DNA from: Streptomyces sp. NBRC 110028
GTDB lineage: Bacteria; Actinomycetota; Actinomycetes; Streptomycetales; Streptomycetaceae
Direction of reading: 5' to 3'
NCBI RefSeq assembly: GCF_001417735.1
Contig: NZ_BBUZ01000022.1
Location: forward strand, 62,001 to 126,000
Length of the DNA stretch: 64,000 nt
Shown here piece by piece: positions 24,095-33,416 of the stretch. The notes under the pieces were generated by a model that saw nothing but the letters and a program-made list of their open reading frames with translations, did not search any database and was not told the origin of the DNA. Made by a program: the position numbers and the translations under genes. Every line of letters begins with the position of its first letter. Position 1 is the stretch's first letter.

Positions 24095-26344
24095 TCAGGC
24101 CAGCAGGCCGGGAATGGTCGCCTCGTAGGGCTCCCGCAGCTCCGCCAGCGGGATCGAGAACTGGCCCTGGACGTCGATCGTCTCGCCGTCCACGACCCCG
24201 ATCCGGGTCGCGGGAAGCCCGCGGGCGCCGCACATGTCGTTGAAGCGGATCTCCTCGCTGCGCGGGACGGCGACGACGGCGCGCCCGGCGGACTCGGAGA
24301 ACAGCAGCACGAAGGGGTCCACGCCGTCGGGGACGACGATCCGGGCGCCCTTGCCGCCGCGCAGGCACGACTCGGTCACGGCCTGGATCAGACCGCCGTC
24401 GGACAGGTCGTGGGCCGCGTCCACCATGCCGTCACGGGAGGCGGAGATCAGGATCTCGGCGAGCAGCCGCTCGCGCTCCAGGTCCACCGCGGGCGGCAGC
24501 CCGCCCAGGTGGTCGTGGATGACCTGCGACCAGGCCGAGCCGCCCAGCTCCTCGGCGGTGTCGCCGAGCAGGTAGAGCAGCTGGCCCTCCTCGGCGAACG
24601 CCATCGGCGTGCGCCGCGCGACATCGTCGATCACGCCGAGGACGGCGACGACCGGCGTCGGGTGGATGGCCGTCTCCCCGGTCTGGTTGTACAGGGAGAC
24701 GTTGCCGCCGGTGACCGGGGTGCCCAGGATCTGGCAGCCGTCCGCCAGGCCGCGGGTGGCCTCCGCGAACTGCCACATGACCGCGGGGTCCTCCGGCGAG
24801 CCGAAGTTGAGGCAGTTGGAGATCGCGAGCGGCTTGGCGCCGGACGCGGCGACGTTGCGGTACGACTCGGCGAGGGCCAGCTGCGCGCCCGCGTACGGGT
24901 CGAGCTTGGCGTACCGGCCGTTGCCGTCCGTGGCGACGGCGACACCGAGCCCGGTCTCCTCGTCGACCCGCACCATGCCGGAGTCCTCGGGCTGGGCGAG
25001 GACCGTGTTGCCCTGCACGAAGCGGTCGTACTGGTCGGTGACCCAGGACTTGGACGCCTGGTTCGGGGAGGAGATCACGCGCAGCACCTGCTCGCGCAGC
25101 TCGTCCCCGGTGGCCGGGCGGGGCAGCTTGCCCGCGTCGTCGGCCTGGAGGGTGTCCTGCCAGTCGGGGCGGGCGTAGGGGCGCTCGTACACCGGGCCCT
25201 CGTGGGCGACGGTGCGCGGCGGCACGTCCACGATCTGCTCGCCGTGCCAGAAGATCTCCAGCCGCTCGCCGTCGGTGACCTCACCGATCACGGTGGCGAT
25301 GACGTCCCACTTCTCGCAGATCTCCAGGAAGCGGTCGGCCTTCTCCGGCGTCACGATCGCGCACATGCGCTCCTGCGACTCGCTCATCAGGATCTCCTCG
25401 GGGGAGAGCGAGGAGTCGCGCAGCGGCACGGTGTCCAGCTCGACGCGCATGCCGCCGGAGCCGGCGCTGGCCAGCTCGCTGGTGGCACAGGAGAGCCCCG
25501 CGCCGCCGAGGTCCTGGATGCCCTCGACCAGGTCTTCCCTGAAGATCTCCAGGGTGCACTCGATGAGCAGCTTCTCCTGGAACGGGTCGCCGACCTGGAC
25601 GGCGGGGCGCTTGGCGGGCTTAGTGTCGTCGAACGTCTCGGAGGCGAGCACGGAGACGCCGCCGATGCCGTCGCCGCCGGTGCGGGCGCCGTAGAGAATG
25701 ACCTTGTTACCCGCGCCGGACGCCTTGGCCAGATGGATGTCCTCGTGCTTCATCACGCCCACGCACAGGGCGTTGACCAGCGGGTTCCCCTGGTAGCAGG
25801 GGTCGAAGACGACCTCGCCGCCGATGTTGGGCAGGCCCAGGCAGTTGCCGTAGCCGCCGATGCCGGCGACGACACCGGGCAGCACCCGCTTGGTGTCGGG
25901 GTGGTCGGCGGCGCCGAAGCGCAGCGGGTCCATGACGGCGACCGGGCGGGCGCCCATGGCGAGGATGTCGCGGACGATGCCGCCGACGCCGGTGGCCGCA
26001 CCCTGGTAGGGCTCGACGTACGAGGGGTGGTTGTGCGACTCGACCTTGAAGGTGACCGCGTACCCCTGGCCGACGTCGACCACGCCCGCGTTCTCGCCTA
26101 TGCCGACGAGCAGGGCGTCGGTCTCGGGGGCCTTCTCGCCGAACTGCCGCAGGTGGACCTTGCTCGACTTGTACGAGCAGTGCTCGGACCACATGACGGA
26201 GTACATGGCCAGCTCGGCGCCGGTGGGCCGGCGGCCCAGGATGGCGCGGATGCGCTCGTACTCGTCCTGCTTCAGCCCCAGCTCGGCCCAGGGCTGATCG
26301 GTGTCCGGGGTCTGGGCGGCGTGCTTGACAGTGTCGAGGGTCAC
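24095..26344 (-). CDS. purL: Phosphoribosylformylglycinamidine synthase subunit PurL
   Basis: 749 aa, the small PurL that works with separate PurQ and PurS. GTG start at 26344. Motifs: [12 protein letters not shown] near 50-61, [52 protein letters not shown]. It makes FGAM from FGAR with ATP and ammonia tunnelled from PurQ. It is followed downstream by the convergent terminator, and purQ and purS lie upstream in the same direction. Confidence 0.97.
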   Translation of the reverse strand: MTLDTVKHAAQTPDTDQPWAELGLKQDEYERIRAILGRRPTGAELAMYSVMWSEHCSYKSSKVHLRQFGEKAPETDALLVGIGENAGVVDVGQGYAVTFKVESHNHPSYVEPYQGAATGVGGIVRDILAMGARPVAVMDPLRFGAADHPDTKRVLPGVVAGIGGYGNCLGLPNIGGEVVFDPCYQGNPLVNALCVGVMKHEDIHLAKASGAGNKVILYGARTGGDGIGGVSVLASETFDDTKPAKRPAVQVGDPFQEKLLIECTLEIFREDLVEGIQDLGGAGLSCATSELASAGSGGMRVELDTVPLRDSSLSPEEILMSESQERMCAIVTPEKADRFLEICEKWDVIATVIGEVTDGERLEIFWHGEQIVDVPPRTVAHEGPVYERPYARPDWQDTLQADDAGKLPRPATGDELREQVLRVISSPNQASKSWVTDQYDRFVQGNTVLAQPEDSGMVRVDEETGLGVAVATDGNGRYAKLDPYAGAQLALAESYRNVAASGAKPLAISNCLNFGSPEDPAVMWQFAEATRGLADGCQILGTPVTGGNVSLYNQTGETAIHPTPVVAVLGVIDDVARRTPMAFAEEGQLLYLLGDTAEELGGSAWSQVIHDHLGGLPPAVDLERERLLAEILISASRDGMVDAAHDLSDGGLIQAVTESCLRGGKGARIVVPDGVDPFVLLFSESAGRAVVAVPRSEEIRFNDMCGARGLPATRIGVVDGETIDVQGQFSIPLAELREPYEATIPGLLA

Positions 26345-26429
26345 GCTCGGTCGCTCCTTCGCGCGATGTGGTTCTGTGGTCGCGAGCTGGGGCGCTCAGT
26401 CGCTCCCTCGGCTGTTCCGGCGTCCAGGG

Positions 26430-27106
<677 letters not shown>

Positions 27107-27110
<4 letters not shown>

Positions 27111-27385
27111 GACTCCGCCTTCGCGGTGGCGCCGGCCCCGGCGGCCTCGACCTTCACATCGAAGTCCTCGATCACGGTGTTGGCGAGGAAGGTTTCGGCG
27201 ATCTCGTGGATACGGGCGAGGGCGGCGTCGTCGACCGGGCCCTCCACTTCGAGTTCAAAGCGCTTGCCCTGACGGACGTCGGCGATGCCCTCGAAACCGA
27301 GGCGGGGCAGTGCGCGCTGCACCGCCTGGCCCTGGGGGTCGAGGATCTCCGGCTTGAGCATGACGTCGACTACGACGCGTGCCAC
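27107..27385 (-). CDS. purS: Phosphoribosylformylglycinamidine synthase subunit PurS
   Basis: 92 aa, counting from GTG at 27385 ([19 protein letters not shown]), which has GGGAG at proper spacing; GTG at 27391 would add two residues. PurS bridges PurL and PurQ. The C-terminus [22 protein letters not shown] has a short Ala-rich extension past the usual end. First gene of the purSQ(L) run. Confidence 0.95.
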
Positions 27386-27699
27386 TGGCACTCCCGATGG
27401 TGTGGTGCTGGTGCGTAAGGCGGTGGCCCAAGCCTACCCCGAGCAAAAATCTACGCGGGTAGATATTCGTTCGGGGTCACATGCGCGCATCAGCCACGGC
27501 CCATCCGCGACAACCACCGGGGGAAGTTCCAGCAAAAACGCGTCGTCCGGATTGTGATGTGACACGCTGACGGAATTACCGGGGCTTCACAATGCAATGC
27601 CGGTCGCTGTACAAATGAAAAAGCATTGTTCGCTAACAACTGGACAGCTGACATCTTTGCACGTCAACGCAACGATGCAGCCCGAAAGGACCGATATCC
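27386..27699. promoter_or_regulatory. Divergent region between purS and the Lsr2 paralog
   Basis: 314 bp, AT-richer than average, with no gene. An inverted repeat ATCTAC-GCGG-GTAGAT lies at 27449-27464, and TTGTT-CGCT-AACAA near 27629-27642. Either could be a repressor or nucleoid-protein site. A purine-repressor site cannot be distinguished by eye. Confidence 0.45.
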
Positions 27700-28017
27700 G
27701 TGGCACAGCGCGTAGTAGTCACGCTCTCCGACGACATCGACGGAGGGGCTGCCGAGGAGACGGTCACGTTCGGCCTGGACGGCAAGTCGTACGAGATCGA
27801 CCTCACCGCCGCCAATGCCTCGAAACTTCGCGACACCCTCGCCCCGTTCGTGGAGGCGGGCCGCAAGCGGTCCCGCTCCGGCAGGACCTACCGCCGCACC
27901 TCCGTGGCCCCGGACCCGGCCGCGGTGCGCGCCTGGGCGCGGTCGCACGGCATGGAGGTGCCGCCGCGGGGGCGCATCCCCAAGAAGGTCTACGAGGCTT
28001 TCAACGAGTCCTGCTGA
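27700..28017 (+). CDS. Lsr2-family nucleoid-associated protein (second-copy type)
   Basis: 105 aa from GTG at 27700 (AAAGGA upstream). N-terminal dimerisation region AQRVVVTLSDDIDGGAAEETVTFGLDGKSYEIDL, a basic linker (GRKRSRSGRTYRR), and a C-terminal DNA-binding domain AVRAWARSHGMEVPPRGRIPKKVYEAF. The usual RGR AT-hook of Lsr2 is present as PPRGRIP. Lsr2 proteins silence AT-rich foreign and secondary-metabolism DNA. The position beside purS matches the S. coelicolor paralog sometimes called LsrL, not the main lsr2 gene. Confidence 0.93.
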   Translation: MAQRVVVTLSDDIDGGAAEETVTFGLDGKSYEIDLTAANASKLRDTLAPFVEAGRKRSRSGRTYRRTSVAPDPAAVRAWARSHGMEVPPRGRIPKKVYEAFNESC

Positions 28018-28132
28018 ACCGCTCGTTCAGGTGGCGTTCAGCCGAGTTGCACAACACCCCGGGTGGTCCGCTAGAGTCTGGAGCACGCCGAGGGGCGAGG
28101 CCGGAAGGCCAAAACCCCGAGGAACACACCAT

Positions 28133-28204
28133 GCGGGTGTAGCTCAGTAGTAGAGCGCCCCCTTTCCAAGGGGGAGGCGCAGTGTGCGATCCCTGTCACC
28201 CGCT
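28133..28204 (+). tRNA. tRNA-Gly (TCC)
   Basis: 72 nt; GCGGGTG/CACCCGC acceptor, CCCCC/GGGGG anticodon stem around TTTCCAA, anticodon TCC, discriminator T. CCA not encoded. CTAGAGT at 28071-28077 fits a -10. Confidence 0.94.
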
Positions 28205-28282
28205 CTCATCACTCTTCGTTCCCCTTCGGGAGATCCAGTAGAGTGATGCGCGCGCCGATCGGTGAAAGCCGGTCGGAGGCAT

Positions 28283-28358
28283 GCGGACGTAGCTCAGTTG
28301 GTAGAGCGCAACCTTGCCAAGGTTGAGGTCGCGAGTTCGAACCTCGTCGTCCGCTCCA
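28283..28358 (+). tRNA. tRNA-Gly (GCC), copy 1
   Basis: 76 nt with encoded CCA; GCGGACG/CGTCCGC acceptor, anticodon loop TTGCCAA. AGTAGAGT upstream (28235-28242) is a likely -10. It differs from the copy at 32290 by one T-stem base and by having CCA. Confidence 0.96.
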
Positions 28359-28360
28359 TG

Positions 28361-28403
28361 AAGACCTGGGGCGCCAGTCGATTCGACTGGCGCCCCAGGT
28401 CTT
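28361..28403 (+). terminator. Terminator after tRNA-Gly copy 1
   Basis: A 20-bp perfect stem (28361-28380 with 28384-28403) with a 3-nt loop, ending in CTTTCTG. Confidence 0.93.
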
Positions 28404-28425
28404 TCTGTTGTCCGGCTCACTCTCC

Positions 28426-28455
28426 CGATGACATTTGTCATCGAGGCCGATGACA
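28426..28455. promoter_or_regulatory. Probable response-regulator operator before the ABC/two-component operon
   Basis: CGATGACA-TT-TGTCATCG is a perfect inverted repeat at 28426-28443, followed by a third half-site CCGATGACA ending at 28455. It begins 73 bp before the ATPase start. The most likely binder is the LuxR-type response regulator encoded last in the same operon. Confidence 0.55.
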
Positions 28456-28498
28456 GCCCGCACTACAAGGCTCCCCCGGGCGGCGAAAGCCTGGAGCC

Positions 28499-29491
28499 AT
28501 GGATCGAGCAGAGAACGCGATCGCGGTCGACGAACTGCGGCGGCGCTATGGGCCGAGCGGGGCCCGGGGGTTCGACGCGGTGCGGGGCATCTCGTTCTCG
28601 GTGGCGCGCGGTGAGCTGTTCGCGCTGCTGGGCACGAATGGCGCGGGCAAGACCTCCACCGTCGAACTGCTGGAAGGGCTCGCCGCCCCGACCGGCGGCA
28701 CGGTGCGGGTCCTCGGCCACGACCCGTACCGGGAGCGGGGGAAGGTGCGGCCGCGGATCGGGATGATGCTCCAGGAAGGCGGCCTCCCGCCCGAGCTGAC
28801 CGTCGCCGAGACCGCGCGGATGTGGGCGGGGTGCACCAGCGGCGCCCGGCCGGTCCGGGAGGGGCTGGAGCTGGTGGGGCTGGCCGGGCGGGCGGACGTA
28901 CGGGTCAAGATGCTCTCCGGCGGCGAGCGGCGCCGGCTGGACCTGGCGCTCGCCCTGCTCGGCCGCCCCGAGGTGCTGTTCCTCGACGAACCGACCACCG
29001 GACTGGACGCGGAGGGGCGGCGGGACACCTGGGAGCTGGTGCGGACGCTGCGCGATCAGGGCACCACGGTGCTGCTGACCACGCACTACCTGGAGGAGGC
29101 CGAGGCGCTGGCCGACCGGCTCGCGATCATGCACGCGGGACGGATCGCCACCTCCGGCCGGGTCGCGGACATCGTGGCCGCGCGGCCCTCGCGCCTGTCC
29201 TTCACCCTGCCCGAGGGCGCCTCCACCGACGACCTCCCGCCGCCCGCCGCGCTGGGCGCCCTCGAACGGGACTCGGTGGGCCGGGCCGTGCGGCTGCGCA
29301 CCAGGGACCTCCAGCACACCGCCACCGAGGTGCTGCTGTGGGCGCGGGAGCGGCGGATCGGACTCAGCGGGCTCGACGCCCGGTCGGCCTCGCTGGAAGA
29401 GGCGTTCCTGCACATCGCGAGCACCGTCGACACGGCGGACACGGCGGACACGACACAGACGGCACCGACGGCCCAGGGGGCGGCACAGTGA
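28499..29491 (+). CDS. ABC transporter ATPase (DrrA-like)
   Basis: 330 aa. Walker A GTNGAGKTST, signature LSGGERRRLDLA, Walker B EVLFLDEPTTGLD, and H loop TTHYLEE; the C-terminal DrrA-like domain ends in a T/A-D repeat (TVDTADTADTTQTAPTA). The start codon at 28499 has a close GGAG. The stop overlaps the permease GTG (GTGA). With the permease and the two-component genes it forms the conserved four-gene operon seen as SCO4075-4072 in S. coelicolor. Export cargo unknown. Confidence 0.93.
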   Translation: MDRAENAIAVDELRRRYGPSGARGFDAVRGISFSVARGELFALLGTNGAGKTSTVELLEGLAAPTGGTVRVLGHDPYRERGKVRPRIGMMLQEGGLPPELTVAETARMWAGCTSGARPVREGLELVGLAGRADVRVKMLSGGERRRLDLALALLGRPEVLFLDEPTTGLDAEGRRDTWELVRTLRDQGTTVLLTTHYLEEAEALADRLAIMHAGRIATSGRVADIVAARPSRLSFTLPEGASTDDLPPPAALGALERDSVGRAVRLRTRDLQHTATEVLLWARERRIGLSGLDARSASLEEAFLHIASTVDTADTADTTQTAPTAQGAAQ

Positions 29492-30276
29492 GCGGTACGA
29501 GCACGATGGCACCGACCGTCGCCCGGGGGCGCGTCTTCGCGCTGGCCCGCGGCGAACTGACCCTGCTGGCCCGCAACAAGGCCGCGCTGGCGTACGCGCT
29601 GGTGCTGCCCGGCATGCTCACGTACAGCATGAAGACGGCCGTCGAGGGCGTCGACCTGGGGGGCACCGGGCTGGACCTGGGCACGCTGCTGGTGCCCGGT
29701 TCGATCGGCATGGCCCTGGTGCTGGCCGTCTACATGAACCTCGTCGGCGTCTATGTGATCCGCCGTGAGGGCCTGGTCCTCAAGCGGCTGCGCGCCGGGG
29801 AGCTGACCGATTCCGAGATCCTGTCCGGGTCCGCGCTCCCCGCCGTCCTGCTCGGGCTCGTCCAATGTGTGCTGCTGGTGGGCGGGGTGAGCGTCGCGCT
29901 CGACGTGTCCGCGCCGAAGGCCCCGTATCTGGCCGTAGTCGGGATCGCGGTCGGTGTGGTGCAGATGGTGATGCTGGCCGCCGCGACCGCCGCGTTCACC
30001 AAGACCGCGGAGTCCGCCCAGCTGACGCCGGTGCCGATGATGATGCTGTCGATGGTCGGGTCCGGTCTGTTCGTGCCGCTGGACGTGATGCCGGACCAGG
30101 TGGCTTCGGTGTGCGAGCTGTTGCCGCTGACCCCGGTGGTCGACCTCGTACGGGCCGGCTGGACCGGGGACATGGGCGTGGTCGACGTCCTGGGCAGCCT
30201 CACGACGGCGCTGGCCTGGACGGTGCTGGCAGGGTGGTCCGTGCGCAAGCGGTTCCGCTGGGAACCGCGGCGCTGA
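29488..30276 (+). CDS. ABC-2 transporter permease
   Basis: 262 aa with six predicted helices, the ABC-2 layout (GELTLLARNKAALAYALVLPGML start; LLPLTPVVDLVRAGWTGD near the end). GTG at 29488 overlaps the ATPase stop. Pairs with the preceding DrrA-like ATPase to form an exporter. Confidence 0.92.
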   Translation: MSGTSTMAPTVARGRVFALARGELTLLARNKAALAYALVLPGMLTYSMKTAVEGVDLGGTGLDLGTLLVPGSIGMALVLAVYMNLVGVYVIRREGLVLKRLRAGELTDSEILSGSALPAVLLGLVQCVLLVGGVSVALDVSAPKAPYLAVVGIAVGVVQMVMLAAATAAFTKTAESAQLTPVPMMMLSMVGSGLFVPLDVMPDQVASVCELLPLTPVVDLVRAGWTGDMGVVDVLGSLTTALAWTVLAGWSVRKRFRWEPRR

Positions 30277-30313
30277 CCGGACGAGGCCGGGCGAGCGAGG
30301 GGATGCGGGGTTC

Positions 30314-31567
30314 GTGATACGGCGATGGCGCGGGGCCGCGCGGCTGAAACGGGTGGAGCTGTTCACCCGGTGGATGCTCTACACGCTGCCGTGGTTCTAC
30401 CAGCTCGCGCTGTGCGCACCGCTGGTGGAGGGGCTGCGGGGCTCGCCACCCGCGCTGAAGTGGTCGCTGCTGGGCCTGTCCACGGTGCAGAGCGCGCTCG
30501 CCCTCCCGCTGTTGCGGCGCGGCCTCGACCACTATCTCCACGGCCGCCCGGTGGACCGCCGGCTGCCGGGCCTCGCCATCGTCCTGGCCGCCGCGGGGCT
30601 GGGGATCGGGCTGGTGCTCCAGGCGACCGGCGGACCGCACCAGCCGGGGGCGGCCGCCCGGACCGTCACGCTCACCCTGCTGCCGCTCGCCACCCCGTAC
30701 GCGCTGCTGCTGCCGATGCGTACCTTCGCCGCCGTGCACACGGGGATCGCGGCGGCGCTGGCCGTGGCGGAGGCGGTGGTCCGGCCGGGGCTCGCCGCCC
30801 CGCTGGGGGCCGTCCTCGGGGTCGCCGGGGCCGGGGCGCTGTGTCTGTTCACGGTCCGCTGCTCGGGGTGGATGGTGCAGGTGATGTACGAGGTGGACGC
30901 CAACCGGGAGGTGCAGGCGCGGCTGGCGGTCGCGGAGGAACGGCTGCGCTTCGGCCGGGACCTGCACGATGTGATGGGACGGAACCTGGCCGTGATCGCC
31001 CTCAAGAGCGAGCTGGCGGTGCAACTGGCCCGACGGGAGCGGCCCGAGGCGGTGGACCAGATGGTGGAGGTGCAGCGGATCGCGCACGAGACCCAGATGG
31101 AGGTCCGGGGCGTGGTGCGCGGCTACCGGGAGGCGGATCTGCAGGTGGAGCTGGCCGGGGCACGCTCGGTGCTTAGCGCGGCCCGGGTCGACTGCCGCGT
31201 CGACTGCCCGGCCGAGGACGGCGGCGGGACGCCGCTGCCCGAGGCGGTGCGGTCCGCGCTGGGCTGGGTGGTCCGGGAGGGGACGACGAACGTGCTGCGG
31301 CACGCGGACGCCGGACGGTGCGCGATCCGGGTCCGGGTGCGGGCGGGGACGGCGGTGCTGGAGATGGAGAACGACGGAGTGCCCACGGGACTCCGGACCG
31401 GAACGGGGGCCGGTGCCGGGGCGGAAGCCGGGACCGGGGAGGGCAGCGGGCTGAAGGGGCTGCGGGAGAGGCTCGCGGCGCTGGGCGGCACGCTGGACTC
31501 CGGTCCCGGCGACGGCGTCGGGACGTACCGGCTGCGGGCCGAACTCCGGCTGGAGGGCGCCGCGTGA
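30314..31567 (+). CDS. Sensor histidine kinase (DesK-like, HisKA_3)
   Basis: 417 aa from GTG at 30314. Five to six transmembrane helices in the first 195 residues, then a coiled region (ANREVQARLAVAEERLRF), phosphoacceptor His in GRDLHDVMG, and the ATPase domain with N box TTNVLRHADA and a Gly-rich lid (GTGAGAGAEAGTGEGSGLKGL). The extended Gly/Ala/Thr run in the lid is unusual and low-complexity. Its stop overlaps the regulator gene. Confidence 0.92.
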   Translation: MIRRWRGAARLKRVELFTRWMLYTLPWFYQLALCAPLVEGLRGSPPALKWSLLGLSTVQSALALPLLRRGLDHYLHGRPVDRRLPGLAIVLAAAGLGIGLVLQATGGPHQPGAAARTVTLTLLPLATPYALLLPMRTFAAVHTGIAAALAVAEAVVRPGLAAPLGAVLGVAGAGALCLFTVRCSGWMVQVMYEVDANREVQARLAVAEERLRFGRDLHDVMGRNLAVIALKSELAVQLARRERPEAVDQMVEVQRIAHETQMEVRGVVRGYREADLQVELAGARSVLSAARVDCRVDCPAEDGGGTPLPEAVRSALGWVVREGTTNVLRHADAGRCAIRVRVRAGTAVLEMENDGVPTGLRTGTGAGAGAEAGTGEGSGLKGLRERLAALGGTLDSGPGDGVGTYRLRAELRLEGAA

Positions 31568-32184
31568 ACGACGGCGAGGTGATCCGGGTGCTGCTCGCCG
31601 ACGATGAGCACCTGATCCGCGGTGCGCTCGCCGCGCTGCTGTCCCTGGAGGACGACCTGCTGGTGGTCGCCGAGGCCGCTTCCGGCCCGGAGGCGCTGGC
31701 GATGGCGCGGGCGCACCGGCCCGATGTGGCCGTGCTGGACCTGCAGATGCCGGTCACGGACGGGGTCGGGGTCGCGGCGGCGCTGCGGTCCGAGCTGCCG
31801 GACTGCCGGACCATGATCGTGACCAGCCACGGCAAACCGGGCCACCTCAAGCGGGCGCTGGAGGCGGGGGCGCGCGGGTTCGTGCCGAAGACCGCCTCGG
31901 CGCGGCAGCTCGCCGAGATCATCCGGTCGGTGCACGGCGGCAGCCGGTACGTGGACCCGGACCTGGCCGCCGACGCGATCAGCGCGGGCGACTCCCCGCT
32001 CACCGCGCGCGAGACGGAGCTGCTGGATCTGGCGGCGGACGGGGCGTCCATCGCGGAGATCGCCCGGCGGGCGGCGCTGTCCCCGGGGACGGTGCGCAAC
32101 TATCTGTCCGCGGCGGCGGCCAAGCTGCACGCCGAGAACCGCCACGCGGCGGTCCGCCGGGCGCGCGAGCGGGGCTGGCTGTAG
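31564..32184 (+). CDS. LuxR/NarL-type response regulator
   Basis: 206 aa from GTG at 31564. Receiver: acidic pair ADDE, phosphoacceptor Asp in VAVLDLQMP, Lys in PKTASA; HTH: LTARETELLDLAADGASIAEIARRAALSPGTVRNYLSAAAAKL. It should be activated by the adjoining kinase and probably controls this operon through the palindrome at 28426. Confidence 0.93.
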   Translation: MNDGEVIRVLLADDEHLIRGALAALLSLEDDLLVVAEAASGPEALAMARAHRPDVAVLDLQMPVTDGVGVAAALRSELPDCRTMIVTSHGKPGHLKRALEAGARGFVPKTASARQLAEIIRSVHGGSRYVDPDLAADAISAGDSPLTARETELLDLAADGASIAEIARRAALSPGTVRNYLSAAAAKLHAENRHAAVRRARERGWL

Positions 32185-32289
32185 CGGCCGGGTCATGCGG
32201 GATCGCGGGGGTTTGTTCCCGGTGGTGGTGGCGGCGGCCGGAGGTTTGGTTATAGTGGAGGCGCGCCGAACGGGAAACCGGCGGCGCAG

Positions 32290-32362
32290 GCGGACGTAGC
32301 TCAGTTGGTAGAGCGCAACCTTGCCAAGGTTGAGGTCGCGAGTTCGAGCCTCGTCGTCCGCT
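32290..32362 (+). tRNA. tRNA-Gly (GCC), copy 2
   Basis: 73 nt; same cloverleaf as 28283-28358 except one G in the T arm, and followed by CCG rather than CCA. TATAGTGG near 32251 is a possible -10. Confidence 0.96.
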
Positions 32363-32369
32363 CCGGATC

Positions 32370-32400
32370 AAGGGCCCCGGTCGATGCGACCGGGGCCCTT
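32370..32400. terminator. Terminator between tRNA-Gly copy 2 and purC
   Basis: 14-bp perfect stem (32370-32383 with 32387-32400), ATG loop, then TTGT; it lies between converging genes. Confidence 0.9.
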
Positions 32401-32415
32401 GTCGTGCCCGGGGTC

Positions 32416-33333
32416 CTACCAGCTGATGCCGGTCAGCCGCTCGTACGCCTCCACGTACTTCGACCGCGTCCGCTCCACGACCTCCGCCGGCAGCGGCGGC
32501 GGGGGCTGCTCGCCGTGCCGGTCCCAGCCGGAGGCCGGGGAGGTCAGCCAGTCGCGGACGTACTGCTTGTCGAAGGACGGCTGGGCGCGGCCCGGCTGCC
32601 AGGTGTCGGCGGGCCAGAAGCGGGACGAGTCGGGGGTCAGCACCTCGTCGGCGAGGACCAGCTCGGCGCCCTCCGCGCCCGCGGTCGCCTCCGCGTAGCC
32701 GAACTCGAACTTGGTGTCGGCGAGGATGATGCCCCGCTCACGGGCGATGTCGCGGGCCCGGGCGTACACCGCGAGGGTGATCTGGCGCAGGTTGGCGGCG
32801 GGTTCGGGGCCGATCCGGCGGGCGACCTCCTCGTAGCTCACGTTCTCGTCGTGCTCGCCGACCTCGGCCTTGGTCGCCGGGGTGAAGATCGGAGTGGGCA
32901 GCTCGGAGCCGTCGGTCAGCCCCTCGGGCAGGGCGAGCCCGCAGACGGTGCGGTTGCGCTCGTACTCGGCGAGGCCCGAGCCGGTGAGGTAGCCGCGGGC
33001 CACGGCCTCGACCGGGATCATCCGCAGCGATCGGCACACCAGGGTGCGGCCCTGCCAGTCGGCGGGGGCGCCGGGGGGCAGCTCGGTGGACAGGACGTGG
33101 TGCGGGACCAGGTCCGCGAGCAGGTCGAACCACCACAGGGAGAGCTGGGTGAGGACCCGGCCCTTGTCGGGGATCTCGGTGGGCAGCACCCAGTCGTACG
33201 CGGAGATCCGGTCGCTGGCGACCATGACCAGCTCACCGCGCTCGGTCCGGTAGAGGTCGCGCACCTTGCCGGTGTGCAGGTGCTCAAGGCCCGGAACCTG
33301 CACCGGTTCGGGCTTTTCGACGAATCCGGACAC
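32416..33333 (-). CDS. purC: SAICAR synthetase
   Basis: 305 aa from GTG at 33333, with AGGAGGA at ideal spacing. Motifs: HTGKVRDLYR near 20, ASDRISAYDWVLPTEIPDKG, EAVARGYLTGSG, and DTKFEFGY. It joins CAIR and aspartate using ATP. Monofunctional; purE/purK are not in the window. Confidence 0.97.
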   Translation of the reverse strand: MSGFVEKPEPVQVPGLEHLHTGKVRDLYRTERGELVMVASDRISAYDWVLPTEIPDKGRVLTQLSLWWFDLLADLVPHHVLSTELPPGAPADWQGRTLVCRSLRMIPVEAVARGYLTGSGLAEYERNRTVCGLALPEGLTDGSELPTPIFTPATKAEVGEHDENVSYEEVARRIGPEPAANLRQITLAVYARARDIARERGIILADTKFEFGYAEATAGAEGAELVLADEVLTPDSSRFWPADTWQPGRAQPSFDKQYVRDWLTSPASGWDRHGEQPPPPLPAEVVERTRSKYVEAYERLTGISW

Positions 33334-33416
33334 GCTTCCTCCTGGTGGTTCTGTCCAAGCCACCACGATTCTCCCCCACGGCCTCCCGGCGGTGCGGTCA
33401 GCCCCGCCCCGCCCCC

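Noticed and set aside
28262..28453. Short open frames through the tRNA-Gly genes
   Set aside because: They are translations of tRNA sequence and repeat at 32305 for the same reason.
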